Shown here: one piece after another, positions 1 through 10,695 of the stretch
Layout: each line of letters begins with the position of its first letter
Numbering within the stretch: the stretch's first letter is position 1
NCBI GenBank assembly: GCA_002919305.1
Contig: PKFB01000022.1
Span: forward strand, 169,979-233,978
Reading direction: 5' to 3'
From: Actinomycetales bacterium
GTDB taxonomy: Bacteria > Actinomycetota > Actinomycetes > Mycobacteriales > Micromonosporaceae
DNA: 64,000 nt
Notes under the pieces: generated by a model
Databases searched by the model: none
What the model was told of the DNA's origin: nothing
Seen by the model: only the letters and a program-made list of their open reading frames with translations
Position numbers and translations under genes: made by a program

Positions 1-35
1 GGACGCTCATCGAGCGGCTGGGCCTGCGTCGATGA
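1..35 (+). CDS. rpsO: 30S ribosomal protein S15, C-terminal end (partial)
   Basis: The first bases read, in frame from position 3, TLIERLGLRR followed by TGA at 33-35. This is the conserved C-terminus of ribosomal protein S15, which binds 16S rRNA in the small subunit. Only the last ten codons are inside the window. The position directly upstream of polynucleotide phosphorylase is the standard rpsO-pnp order in bacteria, which supports the call despite the short stretch. Confidence 0.85.
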   Translation, partial: TLIERLGLRR

Positions 36-47
36 CATGACACGCGG

Positions 48-119
48 GGTGAGTCCCGGTCGCCCCAGGGCGACATGTTCGCTTACCGACGTCTGAATCG
101 GGGTATACCGGGACTCACC
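48..119 (+). promoter_or_regulatory. Long stem-loop in the rpsO-pnp intergenic region
   Basis: GGTGAGTCCCGGT (48-60) and ACCGGGACTCACC (107-119) form a perfect 13-bp stem. A second small hairpin (CGCC at 61-64 with GGCG at 69-72) lies inside the loop. The rest of the 311-bp gap up to pnp holds nothing else I recognise except the pnp ribosome binding site. In other bacteria, including Streptomyces, the rpsO-pnp spacer carries a double-stranded RNA that RNase III cleaves for pnp autocontrol. That role here is inference. Confidence 0.6.
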
Positions 120-346
120 AGACCGCGACCGACCACGGCCGTGCGGTGTCGATCGCGCGGCCGATCCGTACGCCAGCTATGGCGGAGCGGCAGGGGAGCA
201 GGTCGGCGAACCGGTCCTCGGTAGTGGCTTTCGGGATGAGTCAGGACCGACGACCCGAGAGCTTCGATCGAAGACCGGCCGCGGACAGCTCCCCGCACGA
301 CCCCGGCACCCGCCGGCGTACCTGATCGTGAAGGAGCACTGTCCAC

Positions 347-2752
347 ATGACCGAAACGATGGAACCCGGGATCGCCGAAGACAGCCCGTTGGGGACCCAT
401 TCCGCGAGCGCCGTCATCGACAACGGTGACCTCGGCACCCGGACCGTTACGTTCTACACCGGCCGGTTGGCGCGGCAGGCGGCGGGAAGCGCCGTCGCGC
501 GACTGGCCGACACCGTGGTGTTGTCGGCCACGACATATAGCCGCCACCCCAAGGATCAGTTCGATTTCTTCCCGTTGACGGTTGACGTCGAGGAACGGAT
601 GTACGCGGCGGGCCGGATCCCCGGCTCGTTCTTCCGTCGGGAAGGGCGTCCCAGCGAGGAAGCCATCCTCACCTGTCGGCTCATCGACCGGCCGCTGCGG
701 CCCAGCTTCGCCAAAGGGCTGCGGAACGAGGTCCAGATCGTCGAGACGGTTCTGGCGCTGGACCCCTCGCATCCCTACGACGTGCTGGCCATCAACGCCG
801 CCTCCATGTCCACCAAGCTGGCGGGTCTGCCCTTCTCCGGCCCGATCGGCGCTACCCGTATCGCCCATGTCGACGGGCGTTGGGTGGCGTTCCCGACCTA
901 TGAGGAGCTGGGACGGGCCACCTTCGACATGGTGGTGGCCGGCCGGGTGATTGGCGAGGGCGACAGCACTGACGTCGCCATCATGATGGTGGAGGCCGAG
1001 GCGACCGAACACACCCTCGACCTGATCAAAGCCGGCGCCACTCCGCCGACTGAGGAGATCGTGGCCAGCGGTCTGGAGGCGGCTAAGCCCCACATCGCTG
1101 AACTGTGCCGGGCTCAGGCCGAGCTGGCGGCGGTGGCGGCGAAGCCGGTCGCCGAATTCCCGCTCTACTTGGACTACACCGACGACGTCTACGCCGCGGT
1201 GGAGGAGATCGCCTCCGCTGATCTCGCCGAGGCGCTGCGGATCGCTGGCAAGCAGGACCGTGAAGCCGCGATCGACCGGATCCGCGACCTCGTCTTTGAG
1301 CGGCTGGCGCAAAGCGGAGAGTACGAAGGGCGTGAGAAGGAGATCGGGGCCGCGCTCCGTGCGTTGACCAGGAAGCTGGTCCGTGCTCAGGTGCTCCGTG
1401 ACAAGATCCGCATCGACGGTCGTGGTCCTCGCGACATTCGGCCGCTGACGGCCGAGGTCAACGTGCTGCCCCGGGTGCACGGTTCGGCGCTGTTTGAGCG
1501 TGGTGAGACCCAGATTCTGGGGGTCACCACCCTCAACATGCTGCGCCTGGAGCAGACACTGGACACCCTGTCGCCGCAGAAGACCAAGCGGTACATGCAC
1601 AACTACAACTTCCCGCCGTACTCCACCGGTGAGACCGGGCGGGTCGGCTCGCCCAAGCGGCGGGAGATCGGTCACGGTGCGCTGGCCGAGCGTGCCTTGA
1701 TCCCGGTACTGCCCAAGCGGGAGGAGTTCCCCTACGCGATCCGGCAGGTCTCCGAGGCCATCGGCTCTAACGGTTCGACCTCGATGGGTTCGGTGTGCGC
1801 CAGCACCATGAGCCTGATGTCGGCCGGTGTGCCGCTCGCCGCGCCGGTGGCGGGTATCGCCATGGGGCTGATCTCCGACGAGGTCGACGGTAAGCGGACC
1901 TATGTGACGCTGACCGACATCCTGGGCGCCGAAGACGCCTACGGTGACATGGACTTCAAAGTCGCCGGTACCCGGGACTTCATCACGGCGCTGCAGCTGG
2001 ACACCAAGCTGGATGGCATCCCCTCCGAGGTGCTGGCTTCCGCGCTCGAGCAGGCACGGGAAGCGCGCCTGACGATCCTGGATGTGATGGCCGAGGCGAT
2101 CCCCGCCCCTGCCGAGATGTCGCCGTACGCGCCTCGGGTGGTGACCGTGGCGATTCCGGTCGACAAGATCGGAATGGTGATCGGTCCGAAGGGGCAGACG
2201 ATCAACGCCATCCAGGACGAGACCGGTGCCGACATCACCATCGAGGACGATGGCACGATCTACATCGGATCGACGGACGGGCCGTCAGCGCAGGCGGCGG
2301 TGGACCGGATCAACGCCATCGCAAACCCGCAGCTGCCTAAGGTGGGTGACCGGTTCCTGGGGACCGTGGTGAAGACAACCGCCTTCGGCGCGTTTGTCTC
2401 GCTGTTGCCCGGCCGGGACGGTCTGCTCCACATCTCCAAGATCGGTGATGGGAAGCGGATCGAGCGGGTAGAGGACTTCCTCAACGTGGGTGACAAGGTG
2501 GAGGTCCAGATCGCCGATATCGACAACCGAGGCAAGATCTATCTGGACAAAGCGCACGTTGAGAAAGAAGAGGCGCCGGCCCCGGCGGGAGCTCAGGCGC
2601 CACAACGCTCCGCGCAGGCTGAACAGCAGGCCGGACGGAGCGCGAGCGACCGGGATCGCAGCAGCGGCCCGCGTCGGGAACGGGGGGAGAGCAGCGAAGG
2701 TGGTGAGCGGCGTCGTCGTCGGCGTCGCCCGGCCGACCGTAACGGCCGGTGA
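347..2752 (+). CDS. pnp: Polyribonucleotide nucleotidyltransferase (PNPase)
   Basis: PNPase degrades RNA 3' to 5' by phosphorolysis and can add tails; in actinobacteria it also appears as GpsI. The 801-residue protein has two RNase PH-type domains, an all-alpha linker, a KH domain (around residues 605-660, with the [11 protein letters not shown] core) and an S1 domain (around 665-735, [20 protein letters not shown]). After it comes a low-complexity Arg/Glu-rich tail of about 60 residues, common in actinobacterial homologues. The ATG at 347 is preceded by AAGGAG at 331-336. It follows rpsO, and its stop overlaps the start of the next gene by four bases (GTGA), so the protease is probably translationally coupled. 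Confidence 0.97.
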   Translation: MTETMEPGIAEDSPLGTHSASAVIDNGDLGTRTVTFYTGRLARQAAGSAVARLADTVVLSATTYSRHPKDQFDFFPLTVDVEERMYAAGRIPGSFFRREGRPSEEAILTCRLIDRPLRPSFAKGLRNEVQIVETVLALDPSHPYDVLAINAASMSTKLAGLPFSGPIGATRIAHVDGRWVAFPTYEELGRATFDMVVAGRVIGEGDSTDVAIMMVEAEATEHTLDLIKAGATPPTEEIVASGLEAAKPHIAELCRAQAELAAVAAKPVAEFPLYLDYTDDVYAAVEEIASADLAEALRIAGKQDREAAIDRIRDLVFERLAQSGEYEGREKEIGAALRALTRKLVRAQVLRDKIRIDGRGPRDIRPLTAEVNVLPRVHGSALFERGETQILGVTTLNMLRLEQTLDTLSPQKTKRYMHNYNFPPYSTGETGRVGSPKRREIGHGALAERALIPVLPKREEFPYAIRQVSEAIGSNGSTSMGSVCASTMSLMSAGVPLAAPVAGIAMGLISDEVDGKRTYVTLTDILGAEDAYGDMDFKVAGTRDFITALQLDTKLDGIPSEVLASALEQAREARLTILDVMAEAIPAPAEMSPYAPRVVTVAIPVDKIGMVIGPKGQTINAIQDETGADITIEDDGTIYIGSTDGPSAQAAVDRINAIANPQLPKVGDRFLGTVVKTTAFGAFVSLLPGRDGLLHISKIGDGKRIERVEDFLNVGDKVEVQIADIDNRGKIYLDKAHVEKEEAPAPAGAQAPQRSAQAEQQAGRSASDRDRSSGPRRERGESSEGGERRRRRRRPADRNGR

Positions 2753-4077
2753 GCCGGGGTAGCTACCGTCCGCGGGCGGGTTCACGACCCGCCGCGGACT
2801 CGCTGGAGGGTACGGTACGCCGCACTGTGCTTCCCGACGGCCTGCGGATCCTCACCGAAGCGATCTCGACGGTACGGAGCGTCACCTTCGGGGTGTGGGT
2901 CGCGGTCGGCTCCCGGGATGAGAGTCCAGAGTTGGCGGGGGCCTCGCACTTTCTGGAGCACCTCCTCTTCAAAGGCACCCGGCGCCGGACCGCGTTGGAT
3001 ATCTCAGCGCAGATCGAAGCGGTGGGAGGCGAGACCAACGCCTTCACCACCAAGGAGTACACCTGCTACTACGCCCGGGTCTTGGACACCGATCTGGCGT
3101 TGGCGATCGACGTGATCTGTGACTTGGTGACCTCGTCACTGATCGCGCCCGCCGATGTCGAGACCGAGCGTGGCGTGATCTGTGAAGAGATCGCCATGAA
3201 CGAGGACGAGCCGGCGGAGGTAGCGCATGAGCTGTTCAACCGCGCGGTGTTTGGGGATCACCCGTTGGGGCGGCCGATCGCCGGCACCATAGACAGTATC
3301 TCGGCGCTGACCCGTGACCAGATAGCGAACTTCTATCGGCACCACTACCGTGCTCCCTCGATGGTGGTGACCGCCGCGGGCAACGTGGACCACGACGCGG
3401 TGGTGAACCTGGTGAACGAAGCGTTTAATCACGGGGTGGCCGAGCGGCCGGCGGCGACCCCTGTGGCGCTGCGTGACTCACGCCCCCGCGTACCCTGGTC
3501 CGCGAAATCCCTGGTCGAGACCCGGGAGACCGAGCAGGCCCACCTGATCGTGGGATGTGGTGCCCCGGACCGGCTGGATGAGCGTCGGTTCGCTCTCGGG
3601 GTTCTCAACAGCGCCCTCGGCGGCGGAATGTCGAGCAGGTTATTCCAGGAGATCCGCGAAAAGCGAGGCCTGGCTTACTCGGTGTACTCCTACACCAACC
3701 AGTACGCCGATGGTGGGCTGTTCGCGGTGTACGCCGGGTGCTCGCCTGGCAAGGTCGACGAGGTGTACGCCCTCACCCGCGCCCAGCTCGCCCGCGTGGC
3801 AGAGCAGGGATTGAGCCGCGAAGAGATCAACCGTGGTAAGGGCATGCTCAAAGGTTCCCTGGTCCTGGGGTTGGAGGACACCGGTTCACGAATGAGTCGA
3901 CTGGGCAAAGGGGAATTGCTCTACGGCGACCTGATGCCGGTGGATGTGTTGCTGGAGCGGATCGACGCGGTCACCCTCGATGAGGTCAACACACTGGCGG
4001 CTGAACTGCTGAGCAGGCCCATGTCCGTGGCCGCCGTGGGTCCGTTCGAGGACCGCGACATCCGAGAGTGGATGTGA
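2749..4077 (+). CDS. pepR: M16-family zinc protease (PepR-like)
   Basis: This is a member of the insulinase/mitochondrial processing peptidase family, zinc peptidases of the inverzincin type. The inverted zinc motif HFLEH is at residues 67-71 (H67, E70, H71), and the downstream Glu of TERGVICEE supplies the third ligand (about E147). A second, degenerate M16 domain occupies the C-terminal half. The 442-residue length matches actinobacterial PepR. The GTG start overlaps the pnp stop in GTGA, the arrangement seen in Mycobacterium (gpsI-pepR). The substrate is unknown; no signal peptide is visible, so a cytoplasmic role is likely. Confidence 0.92.
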   Translation: MSRGSYRPRAGSRPAADSLEGTVRRTVLPDGLRILTEAISTVRSVTFGVWVAVGSRDESPELAGASHFLEHLLFKGTRRRTALDISAQIEAVGGETNAFTTKEYTCYYARVLDTDLALAIDVICDLVTSSLIAPADVETERGVICEEIAMNEDEPAEVAHELFNRAVFGDHPLGRPIAGTIDSISALTRDQIANFYRHHYRAPSMVVTAAGNVDHDAVVNLVNEAFNHGVAERPAATPVALRDSRPRVPWSAKSLVETRETEQAHLIVGCGAPDRLDERRFALGVLNSALGGGMSSRLFQEIREKRGLAYSVYSYTNQYADGGLFAVYAGCSPGKVDEVYALTRAQLARVAEQGLSREEINRGKGMLKGSLVLGLEDTGSRMSRLGKGELLYGDLMPVDVLLERIDAVTLDEVNTLAAELLSRPMSVAAVGPFEDRDIREWM

Positions 4078-4091
4078 CGGCGACATGCTGA

Positions 4092-5558
<1,467 letters not shown>

Positions 5559-5661
5559 GGGACATCAGCCTAGTCGCCGCCCCATTCGCCGGTTCCGGTG
5601 CGGGAGCGGCGCCTGGTGAGATCAGCGGCTCCGTTTCCGTTTACCGTCCGCTTCTCCCGGA

Positions 5662-5680
5662 ACACGACTGACAGTCGTGT
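5662..5680. promoter_or_regulatory. 19-bp perfect palindrome between divergent genes
   Basis: ACACGACTG-A-CAGTCGTGT is a perfect inverted repeat around one central base, in the 150-bp spacer between the acetyltransferase (minus) and the AlkX-like gene (plus). It lies just upstream of the TAGGCT -10-like hexamer at 5694-5699, where a -35 element would be. This is a good operator geometry. The cognate regulator is unknown. Confidence 0.5.
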
Positions 5681-5708
5681 CAGGGGGGTTGGTTAGGCTT
5701 CCGAGCCG

Positions 5709-6962
5709 ATGACGACGCGACGGGAAACCCTTTCGGTAGCTCAAGCGCGACGGATTGCTCTAGGGGCGCAGGGCTTCACCGATCCCCCGCCCAATGGGGC
5801 GGTCGACATCCGCCACCTACGACGAGTGGTACGCCGAGTCGGGCTGTTCCAGATGGATTCGGTCAACGTTCTGGTGCGGTCCCATTACCTTCCCCTGTTC
5901 AGCCGACTCGGTCGCTACCCGGTTGAGCTGTTGGATCGGGCCGCGTACCGACCACCTCGGGAGTTGTTCGAGTACTGGGGGCATGAGGCCTCCCTGCTAC
6001 CGGTCGGGCTCCATCCCTACCTCCGGTGGCGGATGGCGGAGGTGGAGAAGCACGCCTGGGGCGGCATGCGCCGATTGGCGCAGGAGAAACCTGAATTCGT
6101 TGAGTGGGTGCTCCAACAGGTCCGTGACCGCGGCCCGGTGACGGCGGGCGAGATCGAACACGACGCTCCCCGGCGTATGGACAACTGGGGATGGAACTGG
6201 AGCGACGTTAAAACCGCGCTGGAGTGGTTGTTCTGGTCCGGGCAGGTGACCGCCGCGGCGCGTCGTAACGGCTTTACCCGTGTCTATGACCTGCCTGAGC
6301 GGGTGTTGCCACGTGAGGTCCTGGACATCCCGACGCCTCCGAATGACGTCGCGTTCCGGGAACTGATCGCGATCGCGGCCCGGGCGTTGGGGGTGGCCAC
6401 CGAACCCGATCTGCGGGATTACTTCCGGCTGCCGGGAGCGCGGTCGCGGCAAGCGGTGCGGGAACTGGTGGAGGAGGGGCGGCTGATACCGGTCCAGGTG
6501 GAGGGGTGGCAGCAGCCGGCCTATCTGGACCCGAACGCCACGATTCCTCGTACGGTACGCGCCAGGACGCTGATCAGCCCGTTCGATTCTCTGATGTGGG
6601 AAAGAGCGCGTACGGAGCGGTTATTCGGGTTCCGCTACCGCATCGAGATCTACACGCCGGCCCATAAACGGGTGTATGGGTATTACGTTCTACCGTTCCT
6701 GCTGGATGAGCATCTGGTGGCTCGGGTTGACCTGAAAGCCGACCGCAAAGCTGGGGTGCTGCGGATTCCTGCGGCTTGGGAGGAGCCAGGGGCCAAGGTC
6801 GAGGGAGGAACGGAGCGGATCGCGCGGGAGCTGGCAGCTCACCTGGGGCAGCTTGCCGAGTGGCTCGGCCTCGATACGGTGGCGGCACCGGAAACGGGAG
6901 ACCTCGCACCGGCCCTGACAGGGGCGCTCGCGATGAACGGAGCCATGCCGCGGGTACTGTGA
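5709..6962 (+). CDS. Winged-helix DNA glycosylase-like protein, AlkX/YcaQ family
   Basis: The 417-residue protein matches the HTH_42 family (YcaQ/AlkX and AlkZ), DNA glycosylases that unhook interstrand crosslinks. Several winged-helix modules are expected across the length. The QxD catalytic motif of the family is present as Q48-M-D50 in LFQMDSVNVL, followed by the typical SHYLPLFSRLG stretch. The conserved late region LISPFDSLMWERARTERLFGF is also present. The ATG follows TAGGCT (5694-5699) by nine bases with no clear Shine-Dalgarno, so the mRNA may have little or no leader. Family membership is secure; crosslink repair is inferred from characterised relatives. Confidence 0.85.
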   Translation: MTTRRETLSVAQARRIALGAQGFTDPPPNGAVDIRHLRRVVRRVGLFQMDSVNVLVRSHYLPLFSRLGRYPVELLDRAAYRPPRELFEYWGHEASLLPVGLHPYLRWRMAEVEKHAWGGMRRLAQEKPEFVEWVLQQVRDRGPVTAGEIEHDAPRRMDNWGWNWSDVKTALEWLFWSGQVTAAARRNGFTRVYDLPERVLPREVLDIPTPPNDVAFRELIAIAARALGVATEPDLRDYFRLPGARSRQAVRELVEEGRLIPVQVEGWQQPAYLDPNATIPRTVRARTLISPFDSLMWERARTERLFGFRYRIEIYTPAHKRVYGYYVLPFLLDEHLVARVDLKADRKAGVLRIPAAWEEPGAKVEGGTERIARELAAHLGQLAEWLGLDTVAAPETGDLAPALTGALAMNGAMPRVL

Positions 6963-7031
6963 AAACAGCCGGCGGTCATTCGTGCCAGTCGTGGGCGATC
7001 TCATGACGGAGCCGGAGGGAAAGGGACACTG

Positions 7032-7655
7032 ATGTCGCGCGCCGTGACTACGTCATCAGCCTCCGAGACCGGCAGTGGGGGCGTACCACCGGATTCGCCT
7101 CCTCCGGGAGGGGCCACCTACGGGTATCAGGCAGCGCGATCCAGCAGCCTGATGGTCGCTCCGATGGCCGGTGTCCCGAACCCGGGGATGACACCGCCGC
7201 CGCGGTACACCGATGACGCGTTCACACGGTTCATGACCGCCGTGTGGACCCGGCCGTTCTGGCTTGCACCGGTGGTGGTCCTGGCCTGTTTTGTGACGGG
7301 TAGCGCCTTGTTGTTGGCGAACGATCCCACCGATGGGCGGCCGGACCCGTTTGGTGGGTGCGTCTTTAAAGCAGTGACCGGCTTCGACTGCCCCGGTTGC
7401 GGCGGAACCAGGGCGCTGTGGTACCTGGTGCATGCGAACGTGCCGGAAGCTGCTCGCCACCACGCGATCGCCCTGTTCGCGGCGCCGTTTTTGGCGTATC
7501 TGTATCTGGCGTGGGCTGCGCAGCGCCTGTTCAAAATCCAACTCCCACGCCTGCGGATCACACCCGGCATGTTCACCGGGTTTCTGCTGGTGTGGGGCGC
7601 CTATTGGATCCTGCGTAACCTTCCCTGGGCTCCCTTTACCTGGTTCTACGTCTGA
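7032..7655 (+). CDS. DUF2752 membrane protein
   Basis: A 207-residue protein with a proline/glycine-rich cytosolic N-terminus (about 65 residues) and three hydrophobic segments: around residues 75-95, 135-155 and 175-195. Between the first two sits the DUF2752 signature GFDCPGCGGTRALWYLVHAN, with its CPGCGGTRA core. The function of the family is unknown. GGAGGG near 7014 precedes the ATG. It lies 69 bp after the AlkX-like gene on the same strand. Confidence 0.82.
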   Translation: MSRAVTTSSASETGSGGVPPDSPPPGGATYGYQAARSSSLMVAPMAGVPNPGMTPPPRYTDDAFTRFMTAVWTRPFWLAPVVVLACFVTGSALLLANDPTDGRPDPFGGCVFKAVTGFDCPGCGGTRALWYLVHANVPEAARHHAIALFAAPFLAYLYLAWAAQRLFKIQLPRLRITPGMFTGFLLVWGAYWILRNLPWAPFTWFYV

Positions 7656-7715
7656 TCCCTGAGTGCTCGACGGCTGCCGGTTGACGACGCGGCGGAGCGC
7701 GCCATCAGGCCGCTG

Positions 7716-8189
7716 TCAGGTTGAGGGGTGCCCGTTGGAGCGGCGTCGAGCGGGGGAGACGGGTGGACGCCGGCCACCGTGAAGCTCGCAGGCGATCGTG
7801 CGAATCAACCAGGAATTAACCGATATGCCTTCTTCCGCTGCGCGTTGCTCCATAGCCGTTTTGAGGGACTCTGGCAGGCGCAGCGTGACCCGCGTGACAT
7901 CACCGCATTCGGCGATGACATGTGGGGACGGGCGTGGCGAGTCGGGCGGTGGCGTGACGACTAGGTTGACCTGACGCCCCTGGAGTCGGAGCTCGACGGA
8001 GAGGGAAGGGTCAAGTTCGGCGGTGATTTCGGCGGCGGCGTCTGATAGCGCTTCCATCAGGCAGAGCCGCACGGCCGCCTCCAGGGAGTTGGTCAGGAGC
8101 TCCGCGGCGCGTGCCACCTCAGGCTCGCCGAGCGCTGCGATAGCGGCCAGGTGGCGACGCAGACTCTCCAGATAGGGCTCGAGCTCCAT
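7716..8189 (-). CDS. HicB/Arc-like ribbon-helix-helix protein
   Basis: The 157-residue protein has a helical N-terminal part (about 1-80) and, around residues 96-130, a ribbon-helix-helix DNA-binding segment: VTLRLPESLKTAMEQRAAEEGISVNSWLIRTI. This arrangement is like the HicB-family 'antitoxins' frequent in actinobacteria. A basic tail follows. No toxin-like partner is seen next to it, so the toxin-antitoxin label is only a family name. A 13-bp palindrome directly before the ATG is a plausible autoregulatory operator. Confidence 0.75.
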   Translation of the reverse strand: MELEPYLESLRRHLAAIAALGEPEVARAAELLTNSLEAAVRLCLMEALSDAAAEITAELDPSLSVELRLQGRQVNLVVTPPPDSPRPSPHVIAECGDVTRVTLRLPESLKTAMEQRAAEEGISVNSWLIRTIACELHGGRRPPVSPARRRSNGHPST

Positions 8190-8191
8190 GA

Positions 8192-8204
8192 CGCCATTAT
8201 GGCG
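8192..8204. promoter_or_regulatory. 13-bp palindrome at the start of the ribbon-helix-helix gene
   Basis: CGCCAT-T-ATGGCG is a perfect inverted repeat two bases upstream of the minus-strand ATG at 8189. A -10-like TATAGC (minus strand, about 8203-8208) overlaps its edge. Ribbon-helix-helix proteins commonly bind such short palindromes to repress their own gene; that link is inferred. Confidence 0.5.
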
Positions 8205-8274
8205 CTATATGTGACGTCATTCTTGGGAGAGGCGACGCGGTGTGACGCCTTCCGGGAGGTGGCGGCGGGAATGG

Positions 8275-8330
8275 CTCCTCGCGGGAATCCTCTCGTGGGA
8301 ATCTCCGCGTAGGAACCTCCGCCTAGGAAT
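8275..8330. repeat. 14-bp imperfect tandem repeat, four units
   Basis: Four units of 14 bp (8275-8288, 8289-8302, 8303-8316, 8317-8330) share the form CTCCGCGTAGGAAT with a few changes each. A fifth, degraded copy may end at 8272. The repeat sits in the 544-bp gene-free stretch before thyX. I see no convincing reading frame across it. Confidence 0.7.
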
Positions 8331-8733
8331 CTCCTTGGAGAATCCGCGTCGTCACGAGACGGTGCCCCGCCGGTGGACGATGACCGCACAGGCGGATGCG
8401 CATCGGTAGTCGGTGAAGCAGTCGATAAATGGGCCGGATGCCGGGAACCGGCCGGGTGGCAGAGGGAGCCGGTCGGGTGACCGGAGCAGCACCGGGGACT
8501 TTCCGGAGGATTCGCCGCAGAGCCGCCACTGGAGCAGCCCATCATCGGAGTGCCAGAGAGTAACGGGAGTACGATGCCGACCGCCGACTGTTCACCGCCG
8601 ACCGCGATCATTCAGGTCCTCGACGGACGAGAAGCGTCCGAGTCGGCAACGGAGGGTCGCGGAGACGACACCACCACGTGTGTGGGATCCGGTCAGCGGT
8701 CACCGCCGAAGTCGTCGACCAGAAGGGGTAAAG
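8331..8733. other. Gene-free stretch upstream of thyX
   Basis: The open frames here run straight into thyX without a supported start and have no recognisable motifs; I regard them as chance frames of GC-rich DNA. Apart from the tandem repeat just before it and the thyX ribosome binding site at its end, I see nothing I can name. Confidence 0.5.
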
Positions 8734-9486
8734 GTGTCAGAGTTCGTGTCACCTACCGTCAGGCTGATTGCGTGGACTCATTTCTCACCCCCCGAGGATG
8801 TGCCATGGTCGACCGACGCTGACGGTGGCCAGGCGCTCGTGGAGTTCGCCGGTCGTGCGTGCTACCAGTCGTGGCACAAGCCGAATCCAGCCACGGCGAC
8901 CAACGCCGGCTATCTGCGCCACATCCTGGAGGTGGGGCACCTGTCCGTGCTTGAGCACGGATCCGTGACGTTCTACATCACTGGGGTGTCCCGCTCACTG
9001 ACCCACGAGCTGATCCGCCACCGGCACTTCTCCTACAGCCAGCTGTCCCAGCGCTACGTGCCGGAGCGGGACGCCGCGATGATCGAGCCTGAGGTGATCG
9101 CCTCAGACCCCGAGCTGCACGCCCGTTTCGTGGAGGCGACGGAGGCGGCGGTAGCGGCGTACAACGATCTACTGGAAGGGCTGGAGAAGAAATTCGCCGG
9201 CGTCGCCAACGCGACCCTGCGCCGTAAACAGGCCCGTCAGGCGGCGCGCTCCGTGCTGCCGAACGCCACCGAGACCCGCATCGTGGTCACCGGGAACTAC
9301 CGGGCTTGGCGGCACTTCATCGCTATGCGCGCGACCGAACACGCCGATGTGGAGATCCGTCAGCTGGCGGTGGAGTGCCTACGGCAGCTCCAGCGCGTGG
9401 CACCCAACGTCTTCGCTGACTTCACCATCTCCACCCTCGAGGACGGTACGGAAGTAGCGGCCAGCCCGTACGTCCACGAGAGCTGA
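8734..9486 (+). CDS. thyX: FAD-dependent thymidylate synthase
   Basis: ThyX makes dTMP from dUMP using FAD, NADPH and methylene-tetrahydrofolate. The ThyX motif RHR-x7-S is present as [14 protein letters not shown]. The protein has 250 residues from the GTG at 8734, which has GAAGGGG about 8 bases upstream. The frame is open further upstream, but that extension has no similarity to the family. It stands upstream of dapA and rnj, as in Mycobacterium. Confidence 0.95.
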   Translation: MSEFVSPTVRLIAWTHFSPPEDVPWSTDADGGQALVEFAGRACYQSWHKPNPATATNAGYLRHILEVGHLSVLEHGSVTFYITGVSRSLTHELIRHRHFSYSQLSQRYVPERDAAMIEPEVIASDPELHARFVEATEAAVAAYNDLLEGLEKKFAGVANATLRRKQARQAARSVLPNATETRIVVTGNYRAWRHFIAMRATEHADVEIRQLAVECLRQLQRVAPNVFADFTISTLEDGTEVAASPYVHES

Positions 9487-9768
9487 GGATCTTAAAACCG
9501 CGAGAGTCGGAGCCGGGCTCTTGGCTCTTCCGCGAATTCGACGAGAGGGTGTAACGCCGGACGGGGGCGCGTCGATGTCCCTGATGAGTCCCGTGACGTT
9601 TCGGACCCCCGACCGGCGCGTCGCGGGACTCCTGCTATGTGAGTGGGGTTCTGGTGACGGTCATCCCGGCGATCTGGGCCAGGACGCCGGGACGGTGCAC
9701 CCTCTGGCCTGTTCGACTTGCTACACCGCGGTAGCGGTACAGCCGGAACCTGCATGGACTGTTCAGCT

Positions 9769-9774
9769 AGGTTG
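9769..9774 (+). promoter_or_regulatory. -10-like hexamer for a leaderless dapA transcript
   Basis: TAGGTT ends exactly six bases before the dapA ATG at 9781, and no Shine-Dalgarno is visible. In actinobacteria a TANNNT hexamer at this distance places the transcription start at the start codon. I see no good -35 box. Confidence 0.5.
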
Positions 9775-9780
9775 GTTGAC

Positions 9781-10695
9781 ATGACGCACGATCCGCGCCG
9801 ACCCTTCGGCCGCCTCATCACCGCGATGGTGACACCTTTCACCTCTGACGGCGCCTTGGATGTCTCCGGCGCGCAGCGGCTAGCCAGCTATCTGGTTGAT
9901 GAACTCGGCAACGATGGTCTCGTCGTCAGCGGTACGACGGGGGAGGCTCCGACCACCAGCGACGCGGAGAAGGAGACTCTGCTCCGTGCCGTCATCGAAG
10001 CGGTCGGTGACCGCGCCCAGGTCATCGCTGGCGTAGGGACCAACGACACCGCCCATTCGGTGGAGCTGGCGCGCGCCGCCGAAAAGGCCGGCGCTCACGG
10101 TCTGCTGGTCGTCACGCCGTACTACTCCAAGCCGCCGCAGGCAGGGCTGCTGCGTCACTTCACGGCCGTCGCGGACGCGACCGAGCTGCCCGTGATGCTT
10201 TATGACATTCCCGGGCGTACCGCGACCGCCATCGCCACCGACACGATCTGCCGGCTGGCGGAGCATCCGCGCATCGTGGCGGTCAAGGATGCCAAAGGGG
10301 ACCTGTTCGCCTCCTCGCAGGTCATGGCGCGCACCGACCTGGCGTACTACTCCGGTGCCGATGAGCTGAATCTGGCGTTGGCCGCGCTGGGGGCGGTCGG
10401 GGCCGTCAGCGTGGTCGCGCATGTGGCCGGCCGGGAGATCAAGGAGATATTTGAGGCCGTCGAGCGAGGTGATCTTGAGCGGGCCCGGCAGCTGAACACG
10501 CGGCTGCTCCCGGTGTACGCGGGCATGATGACCCGCGCTCAGGGAGTAGTGACGACCAAAGCGGTGTTGTCTATGCGTGGGCTGCCCGCAGGGCCGGTCC
10601 GCCCACCGTTGGTGGACGCTGATGAGGGGTTGCGTGCCGCGTTGCGGGAGGATCTGCGGGCTGCGGATATGGAGGTCAGTGAGGTAAGCAGATGA
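9781..10695 (+). CDS. dapA: 4-hydroxy-tetrahydrodipicolinate synthase
   Basis: DapA condenses pyruvate with aspartate semialdehyde, the first committed step towards diaminopimelate and lysine. The protein of 304 residues is a TIM barrel with the family markers GTTGE (residues 51-55), YDIPGRT (141-147, Tyr and Arg of the active site) and the Schiff-base Lys in VAVKD (K169). I chose the ATG at 9781; the frame is open from 9718, but the added residues do not belong to the family. The stop overlaps the start of rnj in ATGA, so the two are probably co-translated. Confidence 0.96.
   Translation: MTHDPRRPFGRLITAMVTPFTSDGALDVSGAQRLASYLVDELGNDGLVVSGTTGEAPTTSDAEKETLLRAVIEAVGDRAQVIAGVGTNDTAHSVELARAAEKAGAHGLLVVTPYYSKPPQAGLLRHFTAVADATELPVMLYDIPGRTATAIATDTICRLAEHPRIVAVKDAKGDLFASSQVMARTDLAYYSGADELNLALAALGAVGAVSVVAHVAGREIKEIFEAVERGDLERARQLNTRLLPVYAGMMTRAQGVVTTKAVLSMRGLPAGPVRPPLVDADEGLRAALREDLRAADMEVSEVSR

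Noticed and set aside
83..1675. A 530-residue open frame antisense to pnp
   Set aside because: It follows the third-position GC bias of pnp, has no recognisable domain and lies fully inside a certain gene.
7716..8189. Complete toxin-antitoxin module
   Set aside because: No toxin-like gene is next to the ribbon-helix-helix gene; only the DNA-binding half is supported.
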